Part shown: positions 1-6,281 of the stretch, one piece after another
Position numbering within the stretch: position 1 is the stretch's first letter
How the letters are laid out: each line of letters opens with the position of its first letter
From: an uncultured Actinomycetes bacterium
GTDB taxonomy: Bacteria > Actinomycetota > Actinomycetes > Nanopelagicales > Nanopelagicaceae
Length of the DNA: 7,374 nucleotides
Direction of reading: 5' to 3'
Assembly (NCBI GenBank): GCA_903827345.1
Contig: CAIKID010000145.1
Coordinates: 1 to 7,374 of the forward strand
Program-made: the position numbers and the translations under genes
The notes under the pieces: model-generated
The model's database searches: none
What the model was told of the DNA's origin: nothing
What the model saw: the letters and a program-made list of their open reading frames with translations, nothing else

Positions 1-17
1 CTGAAGGCGTGATGCTC

Positions 18-55
18 GCTCAACAGAAAAAATGTTTCCATTTTTTCTGTTGAGC
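18..55 (-). terminator. Perfect 17-bp hairpin just after tmRNA, likely terminator
   Basis: Two perfectly complementary 17-base arms (18-34 and 39-55, GCTCAACAGAAAAAATG and its complement) flank a 4-base loop. Read on the minus strand the loop is GAAA closed by a G-C pair, a stable GNRA-type tetraloop. The hairpin begins 6 nt after the mature 3' base of the tmRNA, where a terminator would be expected. No U-run follows the stem. Instead a run of six T lies inside the 3' arm, so this is not a textbook intrinsic terminator. It could also end transcripts arriving on the plus strand from the left, or protect RNA 3' ends. Confidence 0.7.
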
Positions 56-61
56 ATGTTG

Positions 62-427
62 TGGAGGTGCCGGGACTCGAACCCGGGTCCTTTAGCATTG
101 ACACAGAGCTTCTACGAGCGTAGTCCGCTAAACGTATTCTCAGTCCTGACTCTCACGCGAACATGTAGTCAACGAACTCATTTGCAGTTAGTTTCCCCGG
201 ATGCACCCGCAACATTGCATCAAGGTAAGCCCTCTAGCGACGCTAGGCTCCGAGTCGAAGGCTCACTCGGTCTAACGGATTTCTATCGCTTATGCAGCGA
301 GTGAGAAATCAGCGGCAGTTGTACTGGCGCTTATAGTTTTGCCAGGGTTATTGGTTAACGAGATCATCCCGGCTTCCTCGGCTCGCTTCCTCTGCCCCAA
401 CATCTAAAGTCGAGACCGTTCACCCCC
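62..427 (-). ncRNA. ssrA: Transfer-messenger RNA (tmRNA)
   Basis: tmRNA enters stalled ribosomes charged with alanine, supplies a short reading frame that tags the stalled peptide for proteolysis, and frees the ribosome. The 5' end (427 downward) begins GGGGGTGAACGGTCTCGACTT, except that the last base is here counted as flanking the standard tmRNA start. The 3' end holds a T-arm with TTCGAGT between CCGGG and CCCGG (about 70-87). The acceptor stem pairs GGGGGTG with CACCTCC over seven positions and includes the G3-U wobble recognised by alanyl-tRNA synthetase. The discriminator A is at 62. The following genomic bases read CAA, so the terminal CCA is probably completed by enzyme. Length is 366 nt before CCA, normal for a one-piece tmRNA. 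It follows smpB on the same strand. A weak -10-like TACACT lies at 448-453 with no convincing -35; if used, it would give a short 5' leader removed by RNase P. Confidence 0.96.
290..343 (-). other. tmRNA tag-peptide reading frame
   Basis: Inside ssrA the frame that starts at GGC (343-341) and stops at TAA (292-290) encodes GKTISASTTAADFSLAA. With the non-encoded first alanine the tag would be 18 residues. The Leu-Ala-Ala end is the hallmark of ssrA tags and is read by ClpXP-type proteases. A GKT beginning is also known from Bacillus subtilis tags. The alternative resume codon GCA, one base later, meets a stop after three codons, which favours the GGC frame. The resume codon is inferred, not proven. 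Ser-Leu-Ala-Ala instead of Ala-Leu-Ala-Ala at the end is a small variation. Confidence 0.75.
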
Positions 428-494
428 AGGGGTTAGGTTGCGCCCTAAGTGTAGGTCAGCGACTCCAATTTTCGGAAATTGCGCACCTGCAAAG

Positions 495-673
495 CCGAGG
501 CCTCGCGCTTGTATCTCACACCTTCGCCTCTTAGAAAATCTCAACTCCGAGGCCTCGCGCTTGTATCTCGCACCTTCGCCTCTTAGAAAATCTCAACTCC
601 GAGACCTCGCGCTGGCATTTCGCACCTTCGCCTCTTAGAAAATCTCAACTCCGAGGCGTCGCGCTGGTATTTC
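495..673. repeat. 52-bp intergenic tandem repeat, about 3.4 copies
   Basis: Direct repeats with a period of exactly 52 bp start at 495, 547, 599 and 651. The first three copies are full length and the fourth is cut at about 673, two bases from the smpB stop codon. Copies 1 and 2 are nearly identical (CTCACACC versus CTCGCACC). Copies 3 and 4 share their own variants (GCTGG instead of GCTTG), so the array diverges towards smpB. Each unit starts around a palindrome, CGAGGCCTCG in copies 1-2, imperfect in 3-4. A shortened, decayed match (GCGCACCTGCAAAG) precedes copy 1 at 481-494. There are no unique spacers, so it is not CRISPR. The array fills most of the 248-bp smpB-ssrA gap; the remaining 428-494 should carry any tmRNA promoter and holds a 6-bp inverted repeat at 466-481. 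Confidence 0.93.
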
Positions 674-675
674 CC

Positions 676-1158
676 TTAACTCTGATTCTTACCCGAAGTC
701 CTTCGCGAAAGCGCACGAGTCATCTCGCGGTTAGCTTCCTTCTCTTTCAGATCATTCCGCTTGTCATAAGCCTTCTTGCCCTTGCCGAGTGCCAATTCAA
801 CCTTGGCTTTGCCATCCTTAAAATAAAGTGAAAGCGGGACCAGGGTAAGTCCGCCTTGCTTGATGATTCCAGCGATCTTGTCGATCTCCTTCTTGTGCAT
901 CAGCAGTTTTCTGTCGCGCCGCGGGGTGTGGTTATTCCACGTTCCCTCGGTGTACTCAGGAATATGGACGTTGCTCAACCACAGTTCACCATGATTCATC
1001 ATGGCAAATCCATCGATGATGGAGGCTCGGCCGGCCCGAAGCGACTTAACCTCCGTTCCAGTAAGCATGATGCCGCACTCCCAGACATCCTCGATGAAAT
1101 AGTCGTGGCGAGCACTCTTATTCTGCGCAATCAGCTTGCGCCCTATCTCTTTAACCAT
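676..1158 (-). CDS. smpB: SsrA-binding protein SmpB
   Basis: SmpB binds the tRNA-like part of tmRNA, brings it to stalled ribosomes and mimics a codon-anticodon pair in the decoding centre. The 160-residue protein matches the usual family length. It shows the N-terminal block ARHDYFIEDVWECGIMLTGTEVKSLRAG (in two parts here: ARHDYFIED, about 16-24, and GIMLTGTEVKSLRAG, about 29-43), then a beta-barrel core with SNVHIPEY at 62-69. The C-terminal basic tail begins at LGKGKKAYDKR (about 124-134) and ends in a Lys/Arg-rich segment that inserts into the mRNA channel. I chose ATG at 1158 because AGGTGA lies just upstream and family proteins start near here. An ATG at 1236 would add 26 residues that do not look like SmpB and would start in a DNA repeat. 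It stands directly before ssrA, its functional partner. Confidence 0.96.
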   Translation of the reverse strand: MVKEIGRKLIAQNKSARHDYFIEDVWECGIMLTGTEVKSLRAGRASIIDGFAMMNHGELWLSNVHIPEYTEGTWNNHTPRRDRKLLMHKKEIDKIAGIIKQGGLTLVPLSLYFKDGKAKVELALGKGKKAYDKRNDLKEKEANREMTRALSRRTSGKNQS

Positions 1159-1162
1159 TTCA

Positions 1163-1168
1163 TCACCT
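1163..1168 (-). promoter_or_regulatory. Ribosome binding site of smpB
   Basis: AGGTGA on the minus strand is separated by 4 nt from the ATG at 1158. It supports the shorter smpB start over the ATG at 1236, which has no comparable site. Confidence 0.6.
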
Positions 1169-1178
1169 GCCTTCTTAG

Positions 1179-1206
1179 AATCTAGGAATTGGAACTTCAG
1201 GCGCAA
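1179..1206 (-). promoter_or_regulatory. Possible smpB promoter
   Basis: On the minus strand TTGCGC (1206-1201) and TAGATT (1184-1179) are spaced by 16 bp. The fit to the sigma-70-type consensus is moderate (3 of 6 and 4 of 6). Transcription would start near 1172, leaving a short leader that still contains the AGGTGA site. If real, smpB-ssrA can be expressed separately from the upstream peptidase gene. This rests on spacing and position only. Confidence 0.28.
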
Positions 1207-1232
1207 TCGTACCGTGAGGATCGGAGGGGGAA

Positions 1233-1328
1233 TCATGCCCGACGCAGCGAGAGAAGGTTGATAATTTGCGAAGGGAAGAGAGCTTCATGCCCGACGCAGC
1301 GAGAGAAGGTTGATAATTTGCGAAGGGA
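1233..1328. repeat. 52-bp direct duplication upstream of smpB
   Basis: Forty-four identical bases (beginning TCATGCCCGACGCAGCGAG) occur at 1233-1276 and again at 1285-1328, so the period is 52 bp. The duplication lies in the 202-bp gap between the S41 peptidase gene and smpB. It supplies the ATG at 1236 that artificially lengthens the smpB reading frame. The perfect identity of the two copies suggests a recent duplication or ongoing correction. Confidence 0.93.
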
Positions 1329-1337
1329 GATGCTTGC

Positions 1338-1355
1338 CAACTTCTAATGAAGTTG
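1338..1355 (-). terminator. Small hairpin after the S41 peptidase gene
   Basis: CAACTTC and GAAGTTG form a perfect 7-bp stem with a 4-base loop (ATTA on the minus strand), starting 5 bases after the TAG stop of the peptidase gene. No T-run follows, so efficient intrinsic termination is doubtful. It may be an mRNA 3'-end or processing element, or chance. Confidence 0.35.
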
Positions 1356-1360
1356 AATCA

Positions 1361-2644
1361 CTACTTCTTCACGGCCGGCTTTCCCGAATCCAGCGCTACC
1401 AATCCTGCAAGAATAGAAACGGCCTGCGCAATTTCATGACTCTCGCTGACCTTCAGATCGGGCGTAATGCCAACTTGATCGATCGCGCGCCCCGAGGGCA
1501 GGTGATATTGGCCAACGGTAATCTCTAGTTGGGAACCATCACTCAGCTCACTGATCTCTTGAACGGTACCTTTTCCATAACTTTGATCGCCAATGATGAC
1601 TGCCCGATTTCGATCTTGGAGAGCACCCGCAATTATTTCAGATGAACTAGCCGTGGCGCCGTTAATCAATACCACCATCGGCGCAGTCTCTGGAAATGTA
1701 TTGGTCGAACTCATTTCCTGAGGCGAACCACCCTTGCGGTCATACGAAACGATTGGACCGGGACTCAAAAATTCCGAAGCAAGATCCACGGCGACATTGA
1801 GAACGCCACCGGGGTTATCTCGCAAATCTAATATAACTCCCCGCGAGTGCGGGTATTTAGCAAGTGCCGTTGCAACATCCTGTGCGGCGTGCTGCGAGAT
1901 TGCCGAAACTTGAATGTACAACGTGTTAGTAGCAATTTGAGAAGCCAATACATCCCCCGTTAAGACCGCCTCACGCACAATGTTTAGGGAGATTTGCGCA
2001 CCGTTGTGCAGTAGCCCGAGAGTCACTTGGGTACTAGCACTTCCACGCAGTGTCGCTATCGCATCGGCAACAGTTACATTAGAAACATCGACCCCATCAA
2101 CAGAGAGAAGCTGGTCTGATACTTTGATGCCTGCAAGCGATGCCGGTGATTTTGGCTGCACTCCAGAAATCTCTAATGTATTAAGTGAAGTTCTTCGCAA
2201 CCAGATTCCGATTCCGGAGTACCGCCCCTGCAAGATCTGATCAAAGGCTGTGGCGGTAGCTGGGGGGAAATAATTCGACCATCTATCTTTTGTTGCCTTT
2301 AATACGGCTTGGATGGCTGCCCGCTGCAGAAGAATCTCGGTCGGGGAATGGGGATCTCCGCTTGAGACTCGTGCAATGGCTTGATCCACTAGCGATATCG
2401 GATGCTGATTTTCACTCACTAAATAGCCGATAGAAAATGAGCTGCCCCCGAGTAGCACAATCACCGCTAGTAGGATGCCGAAACGGCTTTGCTTAAGCTT
2501 GGCTGAAATTTTCTTTATGGGGAGAGAGCGCGCTCCGCTGTTATTCGCCGAGTCATAACTTGCCGAGCTATTACTTTGCGAAGCTTCTCCGCCATCTGAA
2601 TCGAAAGATAAACCATCTTCTCCGCTGGAGGATTTGCGAGGCAT
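1361..2644 (-). CDS. S41-family C-terminal processing peptidase (CtpA/Prc type)
   Basis: This is a membrane-anchored serine protease of the carboxy-terminal processing family, which trims or degrades extracytoplasmic proteins from their C-termini. Of 427 residues, 1-54 are a Ser/Asn/Gly-rich cytoplasmic tail. One transmembrane helix follows at about 55-76, then the outer part. A PDZ domain (about 140-222, with YSGIGIWL and the GIKVSDQLLSVDG loop) binds substrate C-termini. The peptidase core includes VILDLRDNPGG (270-280) and NGATASSSEI (328-337). The expected catalytic Ser is S333 and Lys is K358 in SYGKGTVQE, 25 residues apart as in Prc and plant CtpA. Substrates are unknown. The ATG follows the ftsX stop by 20 nt with no clear ribosome site, so it is probably read from the same transcript. 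The long low-complexity N-terminal tail is the only unusual part. Confidence 0.94.
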   Translation of the reverse strand: MPRKSSSGEDGLSFDSDGGEASQSNSSASYDSANNSGARSLPIKKISAKLKQSRFGILLAVIVLLGGSSFSIGYLVSENQHPISLVDQAIARVSSGDPHSPTEILLQRAAIQAVLKATKDRWSNYFPPATATAFDQILQGRYSGIGIWLRRTSLNTLEISGVQPKSPASLAGIKVSDQLLSVDGVDVSNVTVADAIATLRGSASTQVTLGLLHNGAQISLNIVREAVLTGDVLASQIATNTLYIQVSAISQHAAQDVATALAKYPHSRGVILDLRDNPGGVLNVAVDLASEFLSPGPIVSYDRKGGSPQEMSSTNTFPETAPMVVLINGATASSSEIIAGALQDRNRAVIIGDQSYGKGTVQEISELSDGSQLEITVGQYHLPSGRAIDQVGITPDLKVSESHEIAQAVSILAGLVALDSGKPAVKK

Positions 2645-2664
2645 ATATAGCGCTTAGTCGGAGA

Positions 2665-3567
2665 TCAGACTTTTAGGTATTTGCGTAGGGTGAGTACCGA
2701 GGCCACCGCAGATACGAATAATCCAACTCCCAGCAGTGTTGAAGAGGCAACCCAGACATCACTCCACCCAAAGAAACGTGTGAAGGAGAGAAGGGGAACC
2801 ACCTTTGCATCGACGAGGCTTTTGAACCCTGCCAGCAATCCTGTGGAAACCGCCCATCCCAAGAGAGCTGATATCAAACCTTCAAGAAGAAATGGCAGTT
2901 GAATAGAGAATGAAGATGCTCCTACGAGGCGCATCACACCCGTCTCTCGCCGCCTGCTAAATGCAGCAAGGCGTAAAGTATTACTGATCAGCAGCGCTGC
3001 GGTCAGCACACTTACAATTCCAATGAGTAGCGCACCATCACGAAGTACCCCGAGCAACTTGAAAAACTTATCAAGTATCTGCCTCTGGTCCTGGACCGTA
3101 TCAACGCCTGGGCGCCCAGCAAATGCACTCTGGATGACATTGAACTGAGTCGGATCTTTCAACTTAACTCTAAAACTCTCGGGCAACTGATCAGGCGTTA
3201 CATTCTGCGAAATTGCCGATCCCTTGAATTGCTCTTGGAAATGTTGATAAGCCTGCGCCTGTGATTCGTAATAAACATTTTGCACGACGGGTAATGATTG
3301 AAGATCGCTCTGAATCGAATTGCGCTGCGCAGAGGTGATTGGCCCACCCGAACACGATGCCGATTGCGAAAGGGATCCGCAGAGGAACACTGAAACCTCA
3401 ATTTTGTTATACCAATAATCTTTCATAACTCGAACCTGCGAGTTAGCGAGAAGACCAACACCAAGCAATGTCAATGAGATTGCAACGGTGATGACGACAG
3501 CGAAGGTCATAGTGAGATTTCTCCGTAGTCCGATACGGACCTCGCTAAATACAAAACCTGCGCGCAT
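2665..3567 (-). CDS. ftsX: Cell division protein FtsX (permease-like)
   Basis: FtsX is the membrane half of the FtsEX complex, which transmits ATP-driven movement to cell-wall hydrolases outside the cell; in actinobacteria these are NlpC/P60-type enzymes such as RipC. The 300-residue protein has the family layout: a short cytoplasmic start (MRAGFVFSEVRIGLRRNLTM), TM1 at about 19-42, an extracellular domain at about 43-176, TM2 at about 178-200, TM3 at about 226-248 and TM4 at about 270-294. SRRRETGVMRLVGASSF (204-220) after TM2 is the cytoplasmic loop typical of this permease family. Two cysteines in the outer domain (C63 and C72) could form a disulfide. The start is supported by GGGGAGAGG at 3581-3573, 5 nt from ATG. 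It follows ftsE after 72 nt, whereas in many genomes the two genes overlap. Confidence 0.96.
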   Translation of the reverse strand: MRAGFVFSEVRIGLRRNLTMTFAVVITVAISLTLLGVGLLANSQVRVMKDYWYNKIEVSVFLCGSLSQSASCSGGPITSAQRNSIQSDLQSLPVVQNVYYESQAQAYQHFQEQFKGSAISQNVTPDQLPESFRVKLKDPTQFNVIQSAFAGRPGVDTVQDQRQILDKFFKLLGVLRDGALLIGIVSVLTAALLISNTLRLAAFSRRRETGVMRLVGASSFSIQLPFLLEGLISALLGWAVSTGLLAGFKSLVDAKVVPLLSFTRFFGWSDVWVASSTLLGVGLFVSAVASVLTLRKYLKV

Positions 3568-3569
3568 CT

Positions 3570-3635
3570 TTACCTCTCCCCTGCATTGTTGAACTTCTTT
3601 GCCTCATTGAATCGCACTGCAAAAATCTTCTTCAT
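3570..3635 (-). CDS. Possible 21-codon ORF between ftsE and ftsX
   Basis: An ATG 4 nt after the ftsE stop opens a 21-codon frame (starts MKKIFAVRFNEAKKF, ends NAGER) that stops in TAA 2 nt before the ftsX ATG. The product would be basic with no membrane segment. No ribosome binding site precedes it, so translation would need reinitiation from ftsE. Its last codons contain the ftsX ribosome site. It may be a coupling relay or only an open frame in the spacer. I know of no family. Confidence 0.25.
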   Translation of the reverse strand: MKKIFAVRFNEAKKFNNAGER

Positions 3636-3639
3636 TGAA

Positions 3640-4329
3640 TCAGCCCGTATATCCGTAAACACCGCGAACCTGATCGCGAATGACGTGGCCGTTCTCAAGT
3701 TCAATAACCCGCTTACGCATCTGATCGACAATGCCAGCATCGTGAGTCGCCATAACAACGGTCGTTCCATCGCGATTAATTCGGTCGAGCAACTTCATGA
3801 TTCCCACGCTAGTTGCAGGATCCAGATTTCCGGTTGGCTCATCGGCGATCAAGATCATGGGACGACTAACGTAGGCACGGGCGATTGCGACTCGTTGCTG
3901 CTCTCCGCCAGAGAGCTCGCTTGGCTTACGTTCGCCCTTCTCTTCTAGGCCAACCATCTCAAGCACCTCTGGCACTTCGCGGTTGATCTCCTTTTGGGAG
4001 TACCCAAGAACGTGGAGCGTAAAAGCTACGTTTTCCACTACGGTCTTATTAGGCAAGAGACGAAAATCTTGAAAGACGGTACCTACTTGGCGGCGCAGCT
4101 CGGGAACCTTGTGCGGCGCGAGAGTGCCCAACTCTTTGCCCGCAACGATGATGTTTCCGCTCGTCGGTTGGTCTTCGCGAAGCACCAAGCGAAGGAAGGT
4201 TGATTTACCTGAACCTGATAAGCCCACTAAGAAGACGAACTCCCCTTTGAGGATTTCCAGATCCACCCGGTCGAGCGCCGCTCGATCCTGCTTTGGGTAA
4301 ATCTTGGTGACGTTCTCAAATTTGATCAC
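3640..4329 (-). CDS. ftsE: Cell division ATP-binding protein FtsE
   Basis: FtsE is the cytoplasmic ATPase of FtsEX. It binds FtsX and uses ATP hydrolysis to gate wall hydrolysis at the septum. All ABC motifs are present in 229 residues: Walker A GLSGSGKST (36-44), Q-loop Q87 in VFQDFR, signature LSGGEQQR (139-146), Walker B MILIADEP (158-165) with catalytic E164, the D-loop region GNLD, and the switch histidine H196 in ATHD. Length and the opening MIKFENVTKIYP match FtsE well. The start codon is GTG at 4329, set by an AGGAG 6 nt upstream. A 243-nt gap separates it from prfB, room for its own promoter, although I see no convincing one. Confidence 0.97.
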   Translation of the reverse strand: MIKFENVTKIYPKQDRAALDRVDLEILKGEFVFLVGLSGSGKSTFLRLVLREDQPTSGNIIVAGKELGTLAPHKVPELRRQVGTVFQDFRLLPNKTVVENVAFTLHVLGYSQKEINREVPEVLEMVGLEEKGERKPSELSGGEQQRVAIARAYVSRPMILIADEPTGNLDPATSVGIMKLLDRINRDGTTVVMATHDAGIVDQMRKRVIELENGHVIRDQVRGVYGYTG

Positions 4330-4335
4330 TAAAGA

Positions 4336-4340
4336 CTCCT
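4336..4340 (-). promoter_or_regulatory. Ribosome binding site of ftsE
   Basis: AGGAG on the minus strand lies 6 nt before the GTG at 4329. It is among the clearest sites in the window and fixes the non-ATG start. Confidence 0.7.
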
Positions 4341-4521
4341 GGAGTGTGGACGCTAGGGCGAGGGTACTCCGCCAGTTTAGTTTGGAAGCGAGCCCAACTT
4401 AGGGAGATTGGACTCAGATCGGCTGTGAAAAAGTACATAAAGTCGGGCAAATGGGGCGCTAGAACTCTTCCGATTGCGGCGGGAAAAGGCCAATGTCTCA
4501 TCAAGTGATCGGGATTGAAGG
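4341..4521. other. prfB-ftsE intergenic region
   Basis: Together with the neighbouring repeat this gap is 243 bp. I see no RNA gene, strong hairpin or convincing promoter here. A 62-codon open frame crosses it on the minus strand (4504-4316) and overlaps the ftsE start in another frame, but it has no ribosome site, no recognisable motif and no membrane helix. Confidence 0.5.
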
Positions 4522-4570
4522 TAGCGGAATTTACGGGAGCTAGCGGAATTTACGGGAGCTAGCGGAATTT
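4522..4570. repeat. 19-bp tandem repeat after prfB, about 2.6 copies
   Basis: TAGCGGAATTTACGGGAGC occurs at 4522-4540 and 4541-4559, followed by a partial third copy (TAGCGGAATTT) at 4560-4570, two bases from the prfB stop codon. The copies are identical. Each junction creates the palindrome GCTAGC. No terminator-like stem with a T-run is present. It could add a stop or processing element to the prfB 3' end, or be neutral slippage. Confidence 0.92.
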
Positions 4571-4572
4571 GG

Positions 4573-5682
4573 TTATCCCTTACTGCCGCTCATCCTCCAA
4601 CGAATTCCAGCTTCAATAAATCCATCGAGATCACCATCGAGAACCCCAGCGGGATTACCCACCTCATAATCGGTGCGCAGATCCTTCACCATTTGATACG
4701 GGGCCAAGACATAAGAGCGCATCTGATTACCCCAAGAGCCGGAGTTATCGCCTTTGAGGGCATCCATCCGAGCGCGTTCCTCTTGGCGACGGCGTGCCAA
4801 CAACTTCGACTGCAATACCGCCATTGCCGTCGCCTTATTCTGAATCTGCGAGCGTTCGTTCTGGCATGAGACGACGATGCCGGTTGGAAGGTGCGTGATT
4901 CGGACAGCCGAGTCGGTGGTGTTTACACCTTGCCCGCCGGGACCCGATGAGCGATAAACATCTACACGTACCTCTTTCTCATCAATTTCAACGTGATCTG
5001 ATTGTTCGACGACGGGAACCACTTCAACTCCTGCAAAGGAGGTGTGGCGACGGCTCTGTGAATCAAAGGGAGAGATACGTACCAAGCGATGAGTTCCCTG
5101 TTCGACGGAGAGCTTCCCATAGGCATAGGGGGCGCTGATTCGAAATGTTGTTGACTTGATGCCGGCCTCTTCAGCGTAAGAAGTTTCCAAGATATCAACC
5201 TTGTATTCGTTGCGCTCGCAATATCGGAAATACATGCGGCTGAGCATCTCGGCCCAGTCGGCAGCTTCCACACCTCCCGCTTCGGAGCGAATCGTCATCA
5301 ACGCATCGCGCTCGTCATACTGTCCACTCAGCAGAGTCTGAACTTCCAACTCGCCGATAGAGCGCGTCACGGCATCGAGCTCTAACCCAGCATCGAGCAG
5401 CGCCTTCTGGTCATTATCTTCCGCAGCTAATTCCAGCAGTACAGGTACATCCTCGAGGCGTCGACGAATGGTGGTGATTCGATTGAGGGTGGCTTGGACT
5501 CTCGAAAGTTTGCTGGTGACGACTTGGGCCTTTTCGGGGTCATCCCAGAGATCCGCTGCGCTCGCCTCAGCTTCTAGCGTGATTGCATCCGCCTTCAACT
5601 TAGGAAGGTCCAGCACCTTTTCAATACTTACCAGGGTGGCGTCGAGTTGCTTCACCTCTTGCAAATACTCCCGCGCAGCCAT
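4573..5682 (-). CDS. prfB: Peptide chain release factor 2 (RF2)
   Basis: RF2 recognises UGA and UAA stop codons and triggers release of the finished protein. The 369-residue protein has the family layout: a helical N-terminal domain (about 1-110), the stop-codon recognition motif SPF (204-206) in RISPFDSQSRRH, and the catalytic GGQ (249-251) in SSGPGGQGVN, whose glutamine is normally methylated. The SPF tripeptide marks RF2 rather than RF1 (PxT). The N-terminal region that in E. coli contains the programmed +1 frameshift is here one continuous frame (around KVLDLPKLK, 22-30), so this autoregulation is absent, as in many actinobacteria. An in-frame TGA two codons before the ATG makes 5682 the first possible start nearby; the ribosome site is poor. 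It begins 32 nt after the pilus-type gene upstream and may share its transcript. Confidence 0.97.
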   Translation of the reverse strand: MAAREYLQEVKQLDATLVSIEKVLDLPKLKADAITLEAEASAADLWDDPEKAQVVTSKLSRVQATLNRITTIRRRLEDVPVLLELAAEDNDQKALLDAGLELDAVTRSIGELEVQTLLSGQYDERDALMTIRSEAGGVEAADWAEMLSRMYFRYCERNEYKVDILETSYAEEAGIKSTTFRISAPYAYGKLSVEQGTHRLVRISPFDSQSRRHTSFAGVEVVPVVEQSDHVEIDEKEVRVDVYRSSGPGGQGVNTTDSAVRITHLPTGIVVSCQNERSQIQNKATAMAVLQSKLLARRRQEERARMDALKGDNSGSWGNQMRSYVLAPYQMVKDLRTDYEVGNPAGVLDGDLDGFIEAGIRWRMSGSKG

Positions 5683-5714
5683 GGCTCAAGAGTAATGGTT
5701 CTGGGTGGGGCTGC

Positions 5715-6281
5715 TTATCCCCTAACGCCACCTATTATCGACGTTGCCCCAACGGTAGCGGTTATTGTCGTGAAATTTCGGCCGATTCCCAGCGGCAACT
5801 GCAGCAATATGGGAATTTGAGCGGTGATAGTTCCAGTTACTTCATCGCCAATGCAACTCCATCCTGTAATAGCGATGGGCTTTCCGCGTAACGAAGAGCT
5901 AGCGATCTCATCTTGGAAGCCACTCTGCGCTGCGGGACACTCGATGGGAATGCGAAATTGAGTGACATCTGATCCCGATGTATCCATGAGAATGTTTCCG
6001 GAGTAATAGCGTGAAAGCGATAGTTGATGGGCCGCTCGGGTAATAGCGACCTCTCCTATCTCCACAAGCTGACGCTTTGCCAGAAAATTGTCAGAGATAT
6101 CCACGATGGCGAGAGATGCTGTCAGCAGGAGGAGAAATAGCGCGAAGACCAAAATAGCTAAGCTCCCGGTTTCATCACCGAGATTCTGCTTAAATTTCGC
6201 AACCAGCGATCGCGTGGCTGATCGCCGAGATGAAAAAATCGACGTTGGCGAGATACTCGTGGTCTGTGATTTCATCGCCAT
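5715..6281 (-). CDS. TadE/TadG-like exported protein (Rv3654c-like), third in row
   Basis: This 188-residue protein has a basic N-terminal tail (1-37), one hydrophobic helix at about 41-61 (LAILVFALFLLLLTASLAIV region) and an outer part rich in Ser, Thr and Ile. The layout, with DETGS just before the helix and KRQLVEIGEVAITRAAHQL after it, resembles the short TadE-like proteins encoded with actinobacterial Tad secretion genes. The glutamate at +5 after the putative cleavage glycine (G39) is missing (leucine instead), so prepilin-peptidase processing is doubtful. Two outer cysteines (C115, C143) could pair. It overlaps the preceding gene's end: ATG at 6281, or a second ATG at 6275 that makes an ATGA overlap with the stop. 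Either may be used. Family placement is by layout and neighbours, not strong motifs. Confidence 0.8.
   Translation of the reverse strand: MAMKSQTTSISPTSIFSSRRSATRSLVAKFKQNLGDETGSLAILVFALFLLLLTASLAIVDISDNFLAKRQLVEIGEVAITRAAHQLSLSRYYSGNILMDTSGSDVTQFRIPIECPAAQSGFQDEIASSSLRGKPIAITGWSCIGDEVTGTITAQIPILLQLPLGIGRNFTTITATVGATSIIGGVRG

Noticed and set aside
32..304. 90-codon frame on the plus strand
   Set aside because: It is antisense to the tmRNA and its terminator; the RNA gene explains the sequence.
428..494. Defined tmRNA promoter (TACACT at 448-453)
   Set aside because: A -10-like box is present, but no acceptable -35 is found at 16-18 bp spacing, so it is mentioned only within the tmRNA entry.
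495..673. CRISPR array
   Set aside because: The 52-bp units follow each other without unique spacers, and no cas gene is present.
1159..1236. Longer smpB starting at ATG 1236 (26 extra residues)
   Set aside because: The extra part (MIPPPILTVRLRLKFQF...) is unlike SmpB, its ATG lies in the 52-bp duplication, and a good ribosome site precedes the shorter start at 1158.
4316..4504. 62-codon minus-strand frame before ftsE
   Set aside because: It has no ribosome site and no recognisable feature, and it overlaps the ftsE start out of frame.
5600..5695. Programmed frameshift in prfB
   Set aside because: RF2 is encoded in one continuous frame including the region that aligns with the E. coli shift site. 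The TGA two codons before the ATG lacks the CTTTGA context and an upstream coding part.
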